From NCBI RefSeq assembly GCF_001718315.1, contig NZ_CP013362.1:1240001-1304000 (forward strand): a stretch of DNA of 64,000 nucleotides, given 5' to 3'. Position 1 is the first letter of the stretch; every line of letters starts with the position of its first letter. Shown piece after piece: positions 10,741-19,272 of the stretch. The notes beneath the pieces are model-generated. The model searched no databases. It worked only from the letters and a program-made list of their open reading frames with translations, and was not told the DNA's origin. The position numbers were made by a program, and so were the translations under genes. This DNA comes from Burkholderia diffusa. Lineage in GTDB: Bacteria; Pseudomonadota; Gammaproteobacteria; Burkholderiales; Burkholderiaceae.

Positions 10741-11370
10741 ATGAAACTGTTGCTCGTCGGCGCGACCGGGCTCGTCGGCCGCCACGTCCTGGAAGCCGCA
10801 CTGGCCGACGCGCGGGTGGACCAGGTCGTCGTGCTCGCGCGCCGGCCGTTGTCGCCGCATCCGAAAATGCGCGCGCTGATGGTTGACTTCGACCACCTCC
10901 CCGAGGCGGCCGACTGGTGGCAGGCCGACGCGGTGATCTGCACGCTCGGCACCACGATGCGCGTCGCGGGCTCGCAGGCCGCATTCCGCCGCGTCGATCA
11001 CGACTATCCACTCGCGGTCGCGCGTCTCGCGCATCGGTTTGGCACGCCGACCTACGTACTCAATTCCGCGCTCGGCGCCGACCCGGGCTCGCGTATCTTC
11101 TACAACCGCGTGAAGGGCGAGGTCGAGCGCGCGCTGGCAGGCATCGGGTTCGCGTCGCTCACCTGCGTGCGGCCGGGACTGATCGGCGGCAGCCGCGACG
11201 AATTCCGGTTCGGCGAACGGATGCTGGTGTTTGCGTTGAGCGTCGTCGGGCCGCTGCTGCCGCGGAAGTGGCGCGTGAATCCCGCGCCGCGCATTGCCCG
11301 CGCGCTGCTCGATGCCGCGCTCGAGGCGCGGCCGGGTGTGCATGTTGTCGGATCGGAGCGGCTTGCCTGA
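10741..11370 (+). CDS. NAD(P)-binding Rossmann-fold protein (TIP30/HTATIP2-like)
   Basis: A 209-residue atypical short-chain dehydrogenase. The dinucleotide-binding motif GATGLVG is at residues 7-13, and a YNRVKGEVE segment carries the Tyr-x-x-x-Lys pair. A conserved CTLGTTMRVAGSQAAFRRVD stretch is typical of the HTATIP2/YwnB-like oxidoreductases. It lies 95 nt after the AraC gene on the same strand and may be transcribed with it. Substrate and role are unknown. Confidence 0.83.
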   Translation: MKLLLVGATGLVGRHVLEAALADARVDQVVVLARRPLSPHPKMRALMVDFDHLPEAADWWQADAVICTLGTTMRVAGSQAAFRRVDHDYPLAVARLAHRFGTPTYVLNSALGADPGSRIFYNRVKGEVERALAGIGFASLTCVRPGLIGGSRDEFRFGERMLVFALSVVGPLLPRKWRVNPAPRIARALLDAALEARPGVHVVGSERLA

Positions 11371-11666
11371 CCCGTGGCGGTCGGCACGCTGCCCCATACC
11401 CGGCCCGCACGGACGAGCGAGCCGACTGCCTGCGCCGACTATCGCGCACGAAACCGTCGAGCACGCCGAACTGTTCCGCGAGCGCATCGCGCAACGCATC
11501 CGGCGCTTCGCCGCCGTCGCCACCGGCGCCACCGGCGCCACCGGCGTCGCGCACGGTGACGGCCGACGCGCTCCCGCAAGACTGTTTCGTCATACCAAGC
11601 GATAGTGCAGACGTGGCGCGCACGCCGACCTACGATGAAGACATCGCGTCCATCGTCTGCCCGACC

Positions 11667-12344
11667 GTGTGCACCCACTACCGCGCCCCTGATGAAGACC
11701 CGGGTATCAGCGAGCTGAGGATCGGCATCGGCGATCTGTTTCGTCGCGATCCGTGGGAACCCGACGTATATCCGGATTACGCGGCGCCTATCGCGTGCGC
11801 CGACGGCGACGGTCTCGCGGTCGTCAGCGCGGTGTTCGGCTTCTGGCCGAAGTTCATGCAGCCCGAGCGCCTCGACGAGAACGGCCGCAAGCGAAAGAAA
11901 CTCGATACGGTGAACGCGCGCGCGGAAACCGTCGGTTCTTCGCGGCTCTACGGCAACGCCTGGCGCAACGGCCAGCGCTGCCTGATTCCGGTGCGATGGA
12001 TCTTCGAGCCCTGCTACGAAACGGGCCGCAACGTATGGCACCGGATCGGTGCCGACGGCTGGCAACCGTGCTGCATCGCCGGCCTCTGGCGGCGTTACGA
12101 AACGGTCGGCGGTCGCGAGTGCATCGGCATGACGATGCTCACGGTCAATGCCGACGATCATCCGCTGTTCGCGCGCATGCATCGGCCCGGCGACGAGAAG
12201 CGCGGTGTCGTGATCCTGCGCCGCGACGACTACGACGAATGGCTGCACACGCGCGACATCGAAGCTGCGCGACGCATGCTGATTCTCCTGCCCGCCGGCG
12301 CCATGATCGCCGCACCCGATCAGGCATCTTCCGCCGGCACCTGA
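11667..12344 (+). CDS. SOS response-associated peptidase (SRAP, YedK/HMCES family)
   Basis: A 225-residue SRAP protein, which forms a covalent thiazolidine crosslink with abasic sites in single-stranded DNA. The family requires Cys at position 2 after removal of the initiator; only the GTG start at 11667 gives it (V-C-T-H-Y-R). That decides the start although the frame is open far upstream. Other expected residues are present: Asn83 (TVNARAE), Glu114 (WIFEP) and a His near 172 (ARMHRP). The usual MCGR beginning is replaced by VCTHY, a variant N-terminus. No other SOS gene adjoins it. Confidence 0.88.
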   Translation: MCTHYRAPDEDPGISELRIGIGDLFRRDPWEPDVYPDYAAPIACADGDGLAVVSAVFGFWPKFMQPERLDENGRKRKKLDTVNARAETVGSSRLYGNAWRNGQRCLIPVRWIFEPCYETGRNVWHRIGADGWQPCCIAGLWRRYETVGGRECIGMTMLTVNADDHPLFARMHRPGDEKRGVVILRRDDYDEWLHTRDIEAARRMLILLPAGAMIAAPDQASSAGT

Positions 12345-12658
12345 GGTTTCGTTTTCCCTGCATTGTTCATACGCGCAGCCGACGCCTCCGGTCGCCGGCG
12401 GCACGCCGTTTCCGGGACGATCTGCCAGACTGCCGGACACCGGGTAATCACCGATTTCGGCCTGGTTGTATATACAACATCATCCGCTGGCATTGTCGGC
12501 ACGGGTCGTGCCGGCCGCGCGCCCGCATGCAGACCTTGCGTGGCGCGTGCTTCGGCGATCCACCGCGCGCCGCGCCCGGCGAGGCGAAACGGGCGGCTCG
12601 GCACGTTCCCCGTCTCGCCAAGACCATTTGCGATCCTCAGTATCCTGGAGATTTTCCC
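12345..12658. other. Intergenic region with a candidate operator, before the NCS1 permease
   Basis: No gene is supported in these 314 nt. The stretch contains the perfect palindrome at 12465-12478 and a GGAG ribosome-binding site just before the permease start. Confidence 0.5.
12465..12478. promoter_or_regulatory. Perfect palindrome GTTGTATATACAAC, GntR/HutC-type operator candidate
   Basis: The 14-nt palindrome is AT-rich in a GC-rich background and lies 181 nt before the NCS1 permease. From memory, HutC-subfamily GntR repressors bind sites with a TGTATATACA core. No gntR gene is adjacent, so the regulator would act from elsewhere. Confidence 0.55.
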
Positions 12659-14089
12659 GTGTCAACGAATCCGAGTGGAAAAGCCGGTGCCCTGATCGAG
12701 GTACGCTCGATCGATTTCATTCCCGACGCGGAGCGCCACGGCGGCCTGCTGAGCCAGTTCACGCTGTGGCTGTCGGCGAACATGCAGATCACGGCCATCG
12801 TCACGGGGGCGCTGGCCGTCGTGCTCGGCGGCGACGTGTTTTGGTCGCTGGTCGCGCTGCTGCTCGGCCAGCTCGTCGGCGGCGCGGTGATGGCGCTGCA
12901 CGGCGCGCAGGGGCCGCAACTCGGCTTGCCGCAGATGATCTCGAGTCGCGTGCAGTTCGGCGTCTACGGCGCGATGATCCCGATCGTGCTCGTGTGCCTG
13001 ATGTACGTCGGTTTTTCCGCCAGCGGCTCGGTGCTCGCCGGGCAGGCCGTCGCGCAGCTGCTGCACGTCGACGACGCGGCCGGCATCCTGCTGTTCGCGG
13101 CCGTGATCGTCGTGCTGACCGTGTTCGGCTATCGCGCGATCCATTTCGTCGGGAGGATCGCGAGCGTGATCGGCATCGTCGCGTTCGTCTACATGTTCGC
13201 GCAGTTGTTCGCGAACCACGATGTCGGCGCGCTGCTCGCGAACCGGCACTTCTCGCTCGCGAGCTTCCTGCTGTCGATGTCGCTGTCCGCTTCGTGGCAG
13301 ATCGCGTTCGGCCCGTACGTCGCCGATTACTCGCGCTACCTGCCGCGCTCGACGTCGTCGGCCGCCACGTTCCTCGCAGTTGGCCTCGGCTCGGTGATCG
13401 GCGCGCAGGCGGCGATGGTGTTCGGCGTGTTCGCGGCCGCGCTGGCCGGCAGCCAGTTCGCGCACCATGAGGTGTCCTATATCGTCGGCCTCGGCTCGAC
13501 GGGCGCCGTGGCTGCGTTGCTGTATTTCAGCATCGCATTCGGCAAGGTGACGGTGACCGCGCTCAACGCATACGGAAGCTTCATGTCGATGGCGACGATC
13601 GTCAGCGGGTTTCGCGGCAAGCGGGCGGTGTCGTCACGCAGCCGTCTCGTGTACATCTTCGGGATGATCTGCGTGTCGACGCTGATCGCGCTCGCCGGCC
13701 GCCATTCGTTCCTGAAGGAATTCACCGCGTTCATCCTGTTTCTGCTTGCGTTCTTCACGCCGTGGAGCGCGATCAACCTGGTCGACTATTACTGCTTCAC
13801 GCGCTCGCGCTACGACGTGCCGGCGCTGTCCGATCCGGACGGCCGTTATGGCCGCTGGAACATGATGGCGATCACGATCTACGTGCTCGGCATCCTGGTG
13901 CAGCTGCCATTCATGTCGACGCACATCTACACGGGTCCGCTCGTCGACGCGCTCGGCGGCACCGACATCTCGTGGATCCTCGGCCTCGTCGTGCCGGCTG
14001 TGCTGTACTACGTCGGCGCGCGTGCATCGCGACGCAGCATCCCGGAGCGCCTGATCCTGCCGCTCGAACGCGGCGAGGTTCACCACTGA
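12659..14089 (+). CDS. NCS1-family permease (cytosine/purine/allantoin permease-like)
   Basis: A 476-residue inner-membrane protein with about twelve hydrophobic segments. It belongs to the nucleobase:cation symporter-1 family: early ERHG, a GAQGPQLGLPQMISSRVQFG stretch, SWQIAFGPYVADYSRYLP, and the late FFTPWSAINLVDYYC motif. The start is GTG 12659, preceded by TGGAG about 9 nt upstream. Substrates of the family are cytosine, purines, hydantoins or allantoin; which one applies cannot be read. The gene stands alone and has the HutC-type palindrome upstream. Confidence 0.87.
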   Translation: MSTNPSGKAGALIEVRSIDFIPDAERHGGLLSQFTLWLSANMQITAIVTGALAVVLGGDVFWSLVALLLGQLVGGAVMALHGAQGPQLGLPQMISSRVQFGVYGAMIPIVLVCLMYVGFSASGSVLAGQAVAQLLHVDDAAGILLFAAVIVVLTVFGYRAIHFVGRIASVIGIVAFVYMFAQLFANHDVGALLANRHFSLASFLLSMSLSASWQIAFGPYVADYSRYLPRSTSSAATFLAVGLGSVIGAQAAMVFGVFAAALAGSQFAHHEVSYIVGLGSTGAVAALLYFSIAFGKVTVTALNAYGSFMSMATIVSGFRGKRAVSSRSRLVYIFGMICVSTLIALAGRHSFLKEFTAFILFLLAFFTPWSAINLVDYYCFTRSRYDVPALSDPDGRYGRWNMMAITIYVLGILVQLPFMSTHIYTGPLVDALGGTDISWILGLVVPAVLYYVGARASRRSIPERLILPLERGEVHH

Positions 14090-14544
14090 GCGGACTGACG
14101 CATCGCGTCGCGCGTCGTGCCGACCGGCGGCTGGAACGAGCGGCCAGGTACACAGAGCCCCGACGCGGCCGGCAACTGAGCCGTACATCCCGGCGCGGGC
14201 GTTTTTCAGTTCGTCCGCGATCTCGGGCAAGAGGTTTATCGGCGAGAACTCGATGTGCCGATGCCGAACACCCGGCCACGCGCGCGCAGCGGCAGCGCGA
14301 CGCCGCCGCCCGGCCGGGAAGGGGAAAAAGTCGCGCTGTTCACGCGATGAGCGCCTGCAATCAGTCGGCAACGGCACCGCGTCGGTGCGGACAATGTGAA
14401 GTGTGCCTGCATGATTTTTGCGGCAGAAGCCGCGCTCGCGCGAAATTGTCTCGATTCGATGCGAACAATGCAGCGCGGAGAGGCAGCATGCGCGTTCGAG
14501 CCGCGAGGAGCGGGTTTCGACGATTCGCCAGCGGGCTCGCCATG
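14090..14544. other. Non-coding stretch after the NCS1 permease
   Basis: About 450 nt without a supported gene. A short open stretch near 14201-14275 reads protein-like but has no start. The region ends at the minus-strand terminator-like hairpin of the candidate small RNA. Confidence 0.4.
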
Positions 14545-14581
14545 GAAAAAAGCCCCGGTCACAGGGGGCCATGACCGGGGC
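14545..14581 (-). terminator. Strong Rho-independent terminator, minus strand
   Basis: Ten-base-pair arms GCCCCGGTCA/TGACCGGGGC around a 10-nt loop are followed on the minus strand by TTTTTT. Confidence 0.85.
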
Positions 14582-14617
14582 GAAAAGCATCCTCTCTTTG
14601 GCACGAGGGTTGGATGC
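14545..14617 (-). ncRNA. Candidate orphan small RNA (minus strand)
   Basis: On the minus strand a TATACT -10 box (complement of 14624-14629) and a GC-rich discriminator are followed by a hairpin with GCATCC/GGATGC arms (14588-14617). Next comes a strong terminator: GCCCCGGTCA and TGACCGGGGC arms (14552-14581) with six T. The predicted RNA is about 73 nt with no start codon. It could also be the 3' end of a longer transcript coming from the LysR gene. No match to a known RNA family was recognised, and the -35 box is poor. Confidence 0.45.
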
Positions 14618-14814
14618 GGGCGCAGTATATTGCGGGGCCCAGCCTTTCGAAATGACGTTAAACGGCCTCTTTTGGCGTCAATTTCAAAATTCCGACGCGG
14701 CGGCATCGTTCGTCACCGATCTGAAAGATTTTTCGTGCGATCGAGCAAATGTTTAGTGTGCGAGGACGGCGGGGCGGCCCGCCGCCGGCGCGCGGGGCGC
14801 GTGCCAGCGGTCGA

Positions 14815-15726
14815 TCATTCCGCGTGGCCGGCCGCGTCGCGCACCGCCTCGAGAAATCGCGCGACGACGGGAGACGCCGGCACCGCCGCACCGTCGAATA
14901 CGAACTCGATATCGAAGCGGCTCGCGAGTTCGTCGAGCGCGACGAGCCGGACCGTGCGTGGGCACGTCGGGGACGCGCTTTCCGGCACGAACGCGCAGCC
15001 CATGCCCGCCGCCACGAGACCGATCAGCGTCGGGATGTCGCTGCCCACCTGCGCGATGCGTGGCGTGAAGCCGGCTCGTTCGCACTGCGCCATCAGGAAG
15101 CGGTGGTGCGCGGCGGAGCGCTGCGCGTCGAACCAGACGAACGGTTCCCGCGCGACGTCGGCGAGCGTGCGCGGCGCGCGGAAGCGGCCGCCGGGCGGCG
15201 CGGGCATCGCGAGCACGAAGCGGTCGCTCAGCAGCCGCACGCCCGACAGATGCGGGGCCTCGTCGCCGCGCCACGCCATGATGCCGCCGTCGAGCTGGCC
15301 GCGCATCAGCGCGGCCGCCTGTTCGGCGGACAGCATCGGCGCGATCGACAGCTTCACGTCCGGACACGCGTCGCGAAACGCCCTCAGCACGTTCGCGACG
15401 ACCGGCAGCGGCAGGCAGTTCGGCAGCGCGCCGAGGCGCAGTTCGCCGAGCTGGCCGGACGCGCTGCGCAACGCGCGCTCGCGACTGTCCTGCAACGTCG
15501 CGAGCAGGCCTGTCGCATCCGTCAGGAAACTCGCGCCGGCCGCCGTCAGCGTGACACCCGTCGCACGGCGGATCAGCAGCGGCGTGCCGATCGCATCCTC
15601 GAGCTCGCGGATCTGCCGCGACAGCGCGGGCTGGACGATGCCGGCCGCGCGGGCGCCGGCCATTACGCTGCCGGCTTGCGCGACGGCCACGAAATAACGC
15701 AGGTGACGCAGCTCGATCTGGCGCAT
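14815..15726 (-). CDS. LysR-family transcriptional regulator
   Basis: A 303-residue LysR regulator with an N-terminal winged helix-turn-helix (RHLRYFVAVAQAGSVMAGARAAGIVQPALSRQIRELE split across helices) and a C-terminal periplasmic-binding-protein-like effector domain. I chose ATG 15726 (MRQIELRHLRYF), the family's normal beginning, rather than the open frame up to 15792. The gene is divergent from a serine/threonine dehydratase, 171 nt apart, and probably regulates it. The co-inducer is unknown. Confidence 0.9.
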   Translation of the reverse strand: MRQIELRHLRYFVAVAQAGSVMAGARAAGIVQPALSRQIRELEDAIGTPLLIRRATGVTLTAAGASFLTDATGLLATLQDSRERALRSASGQLGELRLGALPNCLPLPVVANVLRAFRDACPDVKLSIAPMLSAEQAAALMRGQLDGGIMAWRGDEAPHLSGVRLLSDRFVLAMPAPPGGRFRAPRTLADVAREPFVWFDAQRSAAHHRFLMAQCERAGFTPRIAQVGSDIPTLIGLVAAGMGCAFVPESASPTCPRTVRLVALDELASRFDIEFVFDGAAVPASPVVARFLEAVRDAAGHAE

Positions 15727-15897
15727 GCGGTGTCGACTCCCGGTTGTCGATGTTGATTCGTGGATATGCCTGTAAAGCATAGCAGGCGCCATTCGATGGT
15801 ATTGGAAAGCATGGCGGGCGTGCCGTACGATGATCGACGTTGCCGGCCCTGTTCACGAGCCGTGTGCGCTCCCTTTGTCCCGACCCCGTCCCGCACC

Positions 15898-16818
15898 ATG
15901 CCGCTTCATATCCAGACCCCCTATGTCCGCTCACAAATCGCGTCGCGCCGTTTCGGCAAGCACATCCGACTGAAGCTGGACGCGCTGCAGCCGTCCGGTT
16001 CGTTCAAATTGCGCGGCATCGGCGCTGTGTGCGAAACGCGGTATGCGGCCGGTGCGCGCCGGTTCGTGTCGTCGTCGGGCGGCAATGCGGGCATCGCGGT
16101 CGCGTATTGCGGTCGTGAGCTCGGCGTGCCGGTGCTCGTCGTCGTGCCGGAAACCGCGTCGGCCCGTGCGCGCGAGTTGATCCGCGTGGAGGGCGCGGAG
16201 GTGGTCGTACACGGCGCGAGCTGGGCCGAGGCGAACGCGTACGCACTGTCGGCCGTCGGCGCGCAGGACGCGTTCGTGCATCCGTTCGATGATCCCGTGC
16301 TGTGGCAGGGACATGCGACGATGATCGACGAGATGGCGGCGGCCGGCCCGAAACCCGGCGCGGTCGTGCTGGCGGTCGGTGGCGGCGGGCTGCTGTGCGG
16401 CGTGCTCGAGGGTCTCGCGCGCAACGGCTGGCAGGACGTACCAGTCGTCGCGGTCGGCACGGAAGGCGCCGACAGCTACGCGCGCTCGATCGCGCGGGGG
16501 CATCCGCTCGAATTGCCGGCGATCACGAGCATCGCGACGTCGCTCGGCGCAAAGCGGCCGTGCGACGCGGCGGTCGAATGGTCGAAGCGGCATGCGATCT
16601 ATCCGGTCGTCGTGTCGGATGCGCAGGCGGTGGCTGCGTCGCTGCGGTTCCTGGACGAGCACCGGATCGTCGTCGAGCCGGCGTGCGGCGCGGCGCTGGC
16701 CGCGCTCGAACAGCCGGTGCCGGTGCTTGCTGCGGCGTCGGACATCGCGGTGATCGTGTGCGGCGGCGTGACGGCGACGATCGAGCAGTTGCAGGCGTTG
16801 AACGCGACGTTGCGGTAA
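15898..16818 (+). CDS. PLP-dependent serine/threonine dehydratase family protein
   Basis: A 306-residue fold-type II PLP enzyme that deaminates serine or threonine to 2-oxo acids. The Schiff-base Lys38 lies in SGSFKLRG, the substrate loop is SSSGGNAG (58-65), and the phosphate-binding glycine loop is GGGGLL (161-166). The short length without a regulatory ACT domain matches the L-serine dehydratase/SDS-like branch rather than IlvA. I chose ATG 15898 at the family's N-terminus. The divergent LysR gene suggests substrate-induced catabolism. Confidence 0.87.
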   Translation: MPLHIQTPYVRSQIASRRFGKHIRLKLDALQPSGSFKLRGIGAVCETRYAAGARRFVSSSGGNAGIAVAYCGRELGVPVLVVVPETASARARELIRVEGAEVVVHGASWAEANAYALSAVGAQDAFVHPFDDPVLWQGHATMIDEMAAAGPKPGAVVLAVGGGGLLCGVLEGLARNGWQDVPVVAVGTEGADSYARSIARGHPLELPAITSIATSLGAKRPCDAAVEWSKRHAIYPVVVSDAQAVAASLRFLDEHRIVVEPACGAALAALEQPVPVLAAASDIAVIVCGGVTATIEQLQALNATLR

Positions 16819-17088
16819 CGCGCCGGCGTGCGCGACGCGGCGCAGCCGAACAACGATGCGGGTGGAGACGTAACGGCGGAGTGATCACGCGGCGGGAACG
16901 ATCGCGCGTGTTTGCGGAATCGGGATGCGTATCGTTCGTCGCGGCAGACTGCATCCGATCGCCGGCCATCTCACGACGCGTATGCGCAACCGAACTTCGC
17001 GTGTACGACCATCACGCGGGACGGCGGGAAGGGCGCACATGGCGCGCCGCGCGCGACGGGCGCACGGCGCGCAGAGAGGGGCGCGTGA

Positions 17089-18153
17089 TCAGTTCGCGGA
17101 CGGCGCGCTGGCACCGGTCGGTGCGGACGAGGCGACGGGATCGGCGGCAGCGGGCGCGGGGGGCTTGTCCGCCGATGCCGGAGCAGCATTCGACGGAGCC
17201 GGTGCGGAGGCCGTCGACGCAGGCGCGGCCGACGCAGGCGCGGGGGTTCGAACGGGGGCAGGTGTCGAAGCCGATGTCGACGCAGGCGCGGGCGCCGAAG
17301 TCGACGCAGCAGAGGATGCCGGGACCGCGGCTGAACCCGGCGCAGGCGTCGATGCCGGTGCGCCACCCCGCATTGCCCCCGGCGCGACCACGGCCGAGGC
17401 CGCAGCAGGCGCGGCAGGCACGGCCGACGCGCCCGAAGCCGGCGCGACGCCGGGCCCCGACAGCGGCACAGGCGCGGCGGGCGGCGTCGGCGCCACCGGC
17501 GTCGTCATCTTCATCGGCTCACCTTGCGGCGTCGGCGCGGGTTCGGGCAGCGGCGTAACGGGTTCCTTCTCGGCTGCCTTGACGGTCGCGCGATCGCGGC
17601 GGGCCGGATCGATCTTCAGAAAATGTTCGACGAGATTGAAGAAGCGCTCGTAGAACACGCCGGCGGGAATGGTCTCGCTTGCGGTCTTCACGAGCGCGTC
17701 GTCGCTCGACCCGATCGGCAGCGACAGCGAGCCGAATACGCTGAGCCCGACGCTCGCCGACGTATTCGACTTCTTCAGCGTGTAGCGGTCCTGCACTGCG
17801 TTCACGTACGCGATGCTCGACGAGCCGTCGGCATTCGCGTCCGCGCACACGACGTGAAACTCGATCACGACGTGCATGTCGTTGCTCGGCTGGAAATTCT
17901 TGCTGCCGTCGACCGCATCGTTGCGCGACGACGACACCACGTAGCCCTGGCTCAGCAGCGCGCGCCGCGCGGCCTCGCAGGCCGCATCGGATTTCGAGCG
18001 GAACGTGTGCGCATACGGGCTGCTCGTCGCGTCGAACTGCTCCTGCTGATAGATCGGCTTGGGCGGCGACGAGCACGCCGCCAGCACGGTCGCGGCCGCG
18101 AGCGCGCACGAAACGGAAAACAGGCGAAATCGGTTGTGCATGGCGTCTTTCAA
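17089..18153 (-). CDS. DUF2242 lipoprotein with Pro/Ala/Ser-rich tail
   Basis: A lipoprotein of 354 residues, or 350 if ATG 18141 is used. A signal peptide ends in the lipobox LAAC-SS, giving an N-terminal lipid-anchored cysteine at position 27. Residues about 30-195 match the DUF2242 pattern of Burkholderiales (QEQFDA, CEAARRALLSQGYVV, YERFF). After that, some 130 residues are a low-complexity Pro/Ala/Ser tail with repeated PAPAS-type units and almost no charge until the end, which probably spans periplasm or cell wall. The function is unknown. Confidence 0.82.
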   Translation of the reverse strand: MKDAMHNRFRLFSVSCALAAATVLAACSSPPKPIYQQEQFDATSSPYAHTFRSKSDAACEAARRALLSQGYVVSSSRNDAVDGSKNFQPSNDMHVVIEFHVVCADANADGSSSIAYVNAVQDRYTLKKSNTSASVGLSVFGSLSLPIGSSDDALVKTASETIPAGVFYERFFNLVEHFLKIDPARRDRATVKAAEKEPVTPLPEPAPTPQGEPMKMTTPVAPTPPAAPVPLSGPGVAPASGASAVPAAPAAASAVVAPGAMRGGAPASTPAPGSAAVPASSAASTSAPAPASTSASTPAPVRTPAPASAAPASTASAPAPSNAAPASADKPPAPAAADPVASSAPTGASAPSAN

Positions 18154-18270
18154 AAGGCTCGGCGAGATGCCGCGCGGGGCTGCGGGTGCAGCGGCGGGGC
18201 CGGTGCGATGCGCGTGGCAATCTCGTATGGCCGGGGCGTCATTATAGTTTCGTTTGATGTCGCGCTCGCT

Positions 18271-19164
18271 TCAGGCGGCCGGCCCAGGCCGCGCGGCGAC
18301 GAGCAGTTGCGATGCCAGCGGATGATGTTCGCCGCGCCGCGAGCGGATCGCATGGATCTCCTCGGTCACGTCGCCCGCCCGGCCGAGCCGGCGCAGCCCG
18401 CGCAGCAGCGACGCGTCGTTCGCGCCGAGTTCGCTGAGCGGAAACACGCCGAGGCCGCGCGCCGCGAACACGGCCATCAGCGCGCTGTCCTCGAATTCCC
18501 CGGTCACGCGCGGCACGATCCGTTCCCGTTCCAGCCACAGGTCGAGGCGTGCGCGCAGCGCCGAGTGAGCGGTCGGCAGCAGCACCGGCAGTTCGGCGAG
18601 GCACTGCGGAAAGCGCTGCCGCGCGGCCGGCGTGACGAGCGCAGCGGGTCCGTACCAGTCGACCGGCGACGCGACGAGTCGCTCGCCCGTCACGCGCAGA
18701 TTCGACCCCGACGGCGCGCCCTGGCCGGCCAGCACGAGGTCGAGATGGTGCAGCGCGAGTTCCGCGAGCAGCGCGTCGTGCTCGCCTTCGTGGCACAGCA
18801 GCCGCAACGTGGGCGTGTCGAGCACCGGCGCGAGGATCGCATGCGCGGCGAGCTTCGAGATTCCGTCCGCCAGGCCGACCGCCAGCCGCACGGTCGGCTG
18901 GCTGGCCGCCGCGCGTACTTCGTCGGGAATCAGCCTGCCCATCTCGAAGATGACCTCCGCGCGCGCATACGCGGCCCGGCCCGCATCGGTCATTGCGACG
19001 CCGCGCCCGGCCGGGCGCAGCAGCTGGTGGCCGAGCGCCTTTTCCAGTTCGCGGACCTGCGCGCTGATCGTCTGCACGGCCATGTCGAGCCGCTCCGCCG
19101 CGCGCGCGAAGCCGCCTTCCTTCACGACGACCCAGAAATAGTACAAGTGACGAAAATTCAGCAT
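18271..19164 (-). CDS. nhaR: LysR-type transcriptional activator NhaR
   Basis: A 297-residue LysR regulator whose N-terminus (MLNFRHLYYFWVVVKEGG, then MAVQTISAQVRELEKALG) is characteristic of NhaR, the activator of Na+/H+ antiporter genes in enterics. The effector domain follows. No nhaA is adjacent. Instead a terC-family gene is divergent, with its start 108 nt away, and the gap contains nested inverted repeats. NhaR here may therefore regulate the TerC protein; that link is inferred from position only. Confidence 0.85.
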   Translation of the reverse strand: MLNFRHLYYFWVVVKEGGFARAAERLDMAVQTISAQVRELEKALGHQLLRPAGRGVAMTDAGRAAYARAEVIFEMGRLIPDEVRAAASQPTVRLAVGLADGISKLAAHAILAPVLDTPTLRLLCHEGEHDALLAELALHHLDLVLAGQGAPSGSNLRVTGERLVASPVDWYGPAALVTPAARQRFPQCLAELPVLLPTAHSALRARLDLWLERERIVPRVTGEFEDSALMAVFAARGLGVFPLSELGANDASLLRGLRRLGRAGDVTEEIHAIRSRRGEHHPLASQLLVAARPGPAA

Positions 19165-19175
19165 CGGATCGATAT

Positions 19176-19222
19176 TTCGAAAAAAGCGAACTAAAGATCA
19201 GATTCTCTCTGATTTTTTCGAA
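19176..19222. repeat. Nested inverted repeats between nhaR and terC
   Basis: The outer arms TTCGAAAAAA (19176-19185) and TTTTTTCGAA (19213-19222) are exact inverted repeats. Inside lie ATCAGA (19197-19202) and TCTGAT (19208-19213), also exact. The element may be an NhaR operator. Read toward terC, the inner hairpin runs into a T tract and could also attenuate transcription. Confidence 0.55.
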
Positions 19223-19272
19223 GTCGTGGGGTGGCTACCATCGGGCTTTCCACCTTCGAATCGGCCCATTTC

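Noticed and set aside
14180-14341. Short protein-like open stretch after the NCS1 permease
   Set aside because: About 25 residues read plausibly, but there is no start codon with a ribosome-binding site, a stop lies just upstream and no family was recognised. It could be a remnant, but support is too weak.
19165-19272. yybP-ykoY manganese riboswitch before terC
   Set aside because: The region is only 108 nt and the conserved riboswitch loops were not found; inverted repeats explain the structure seen.
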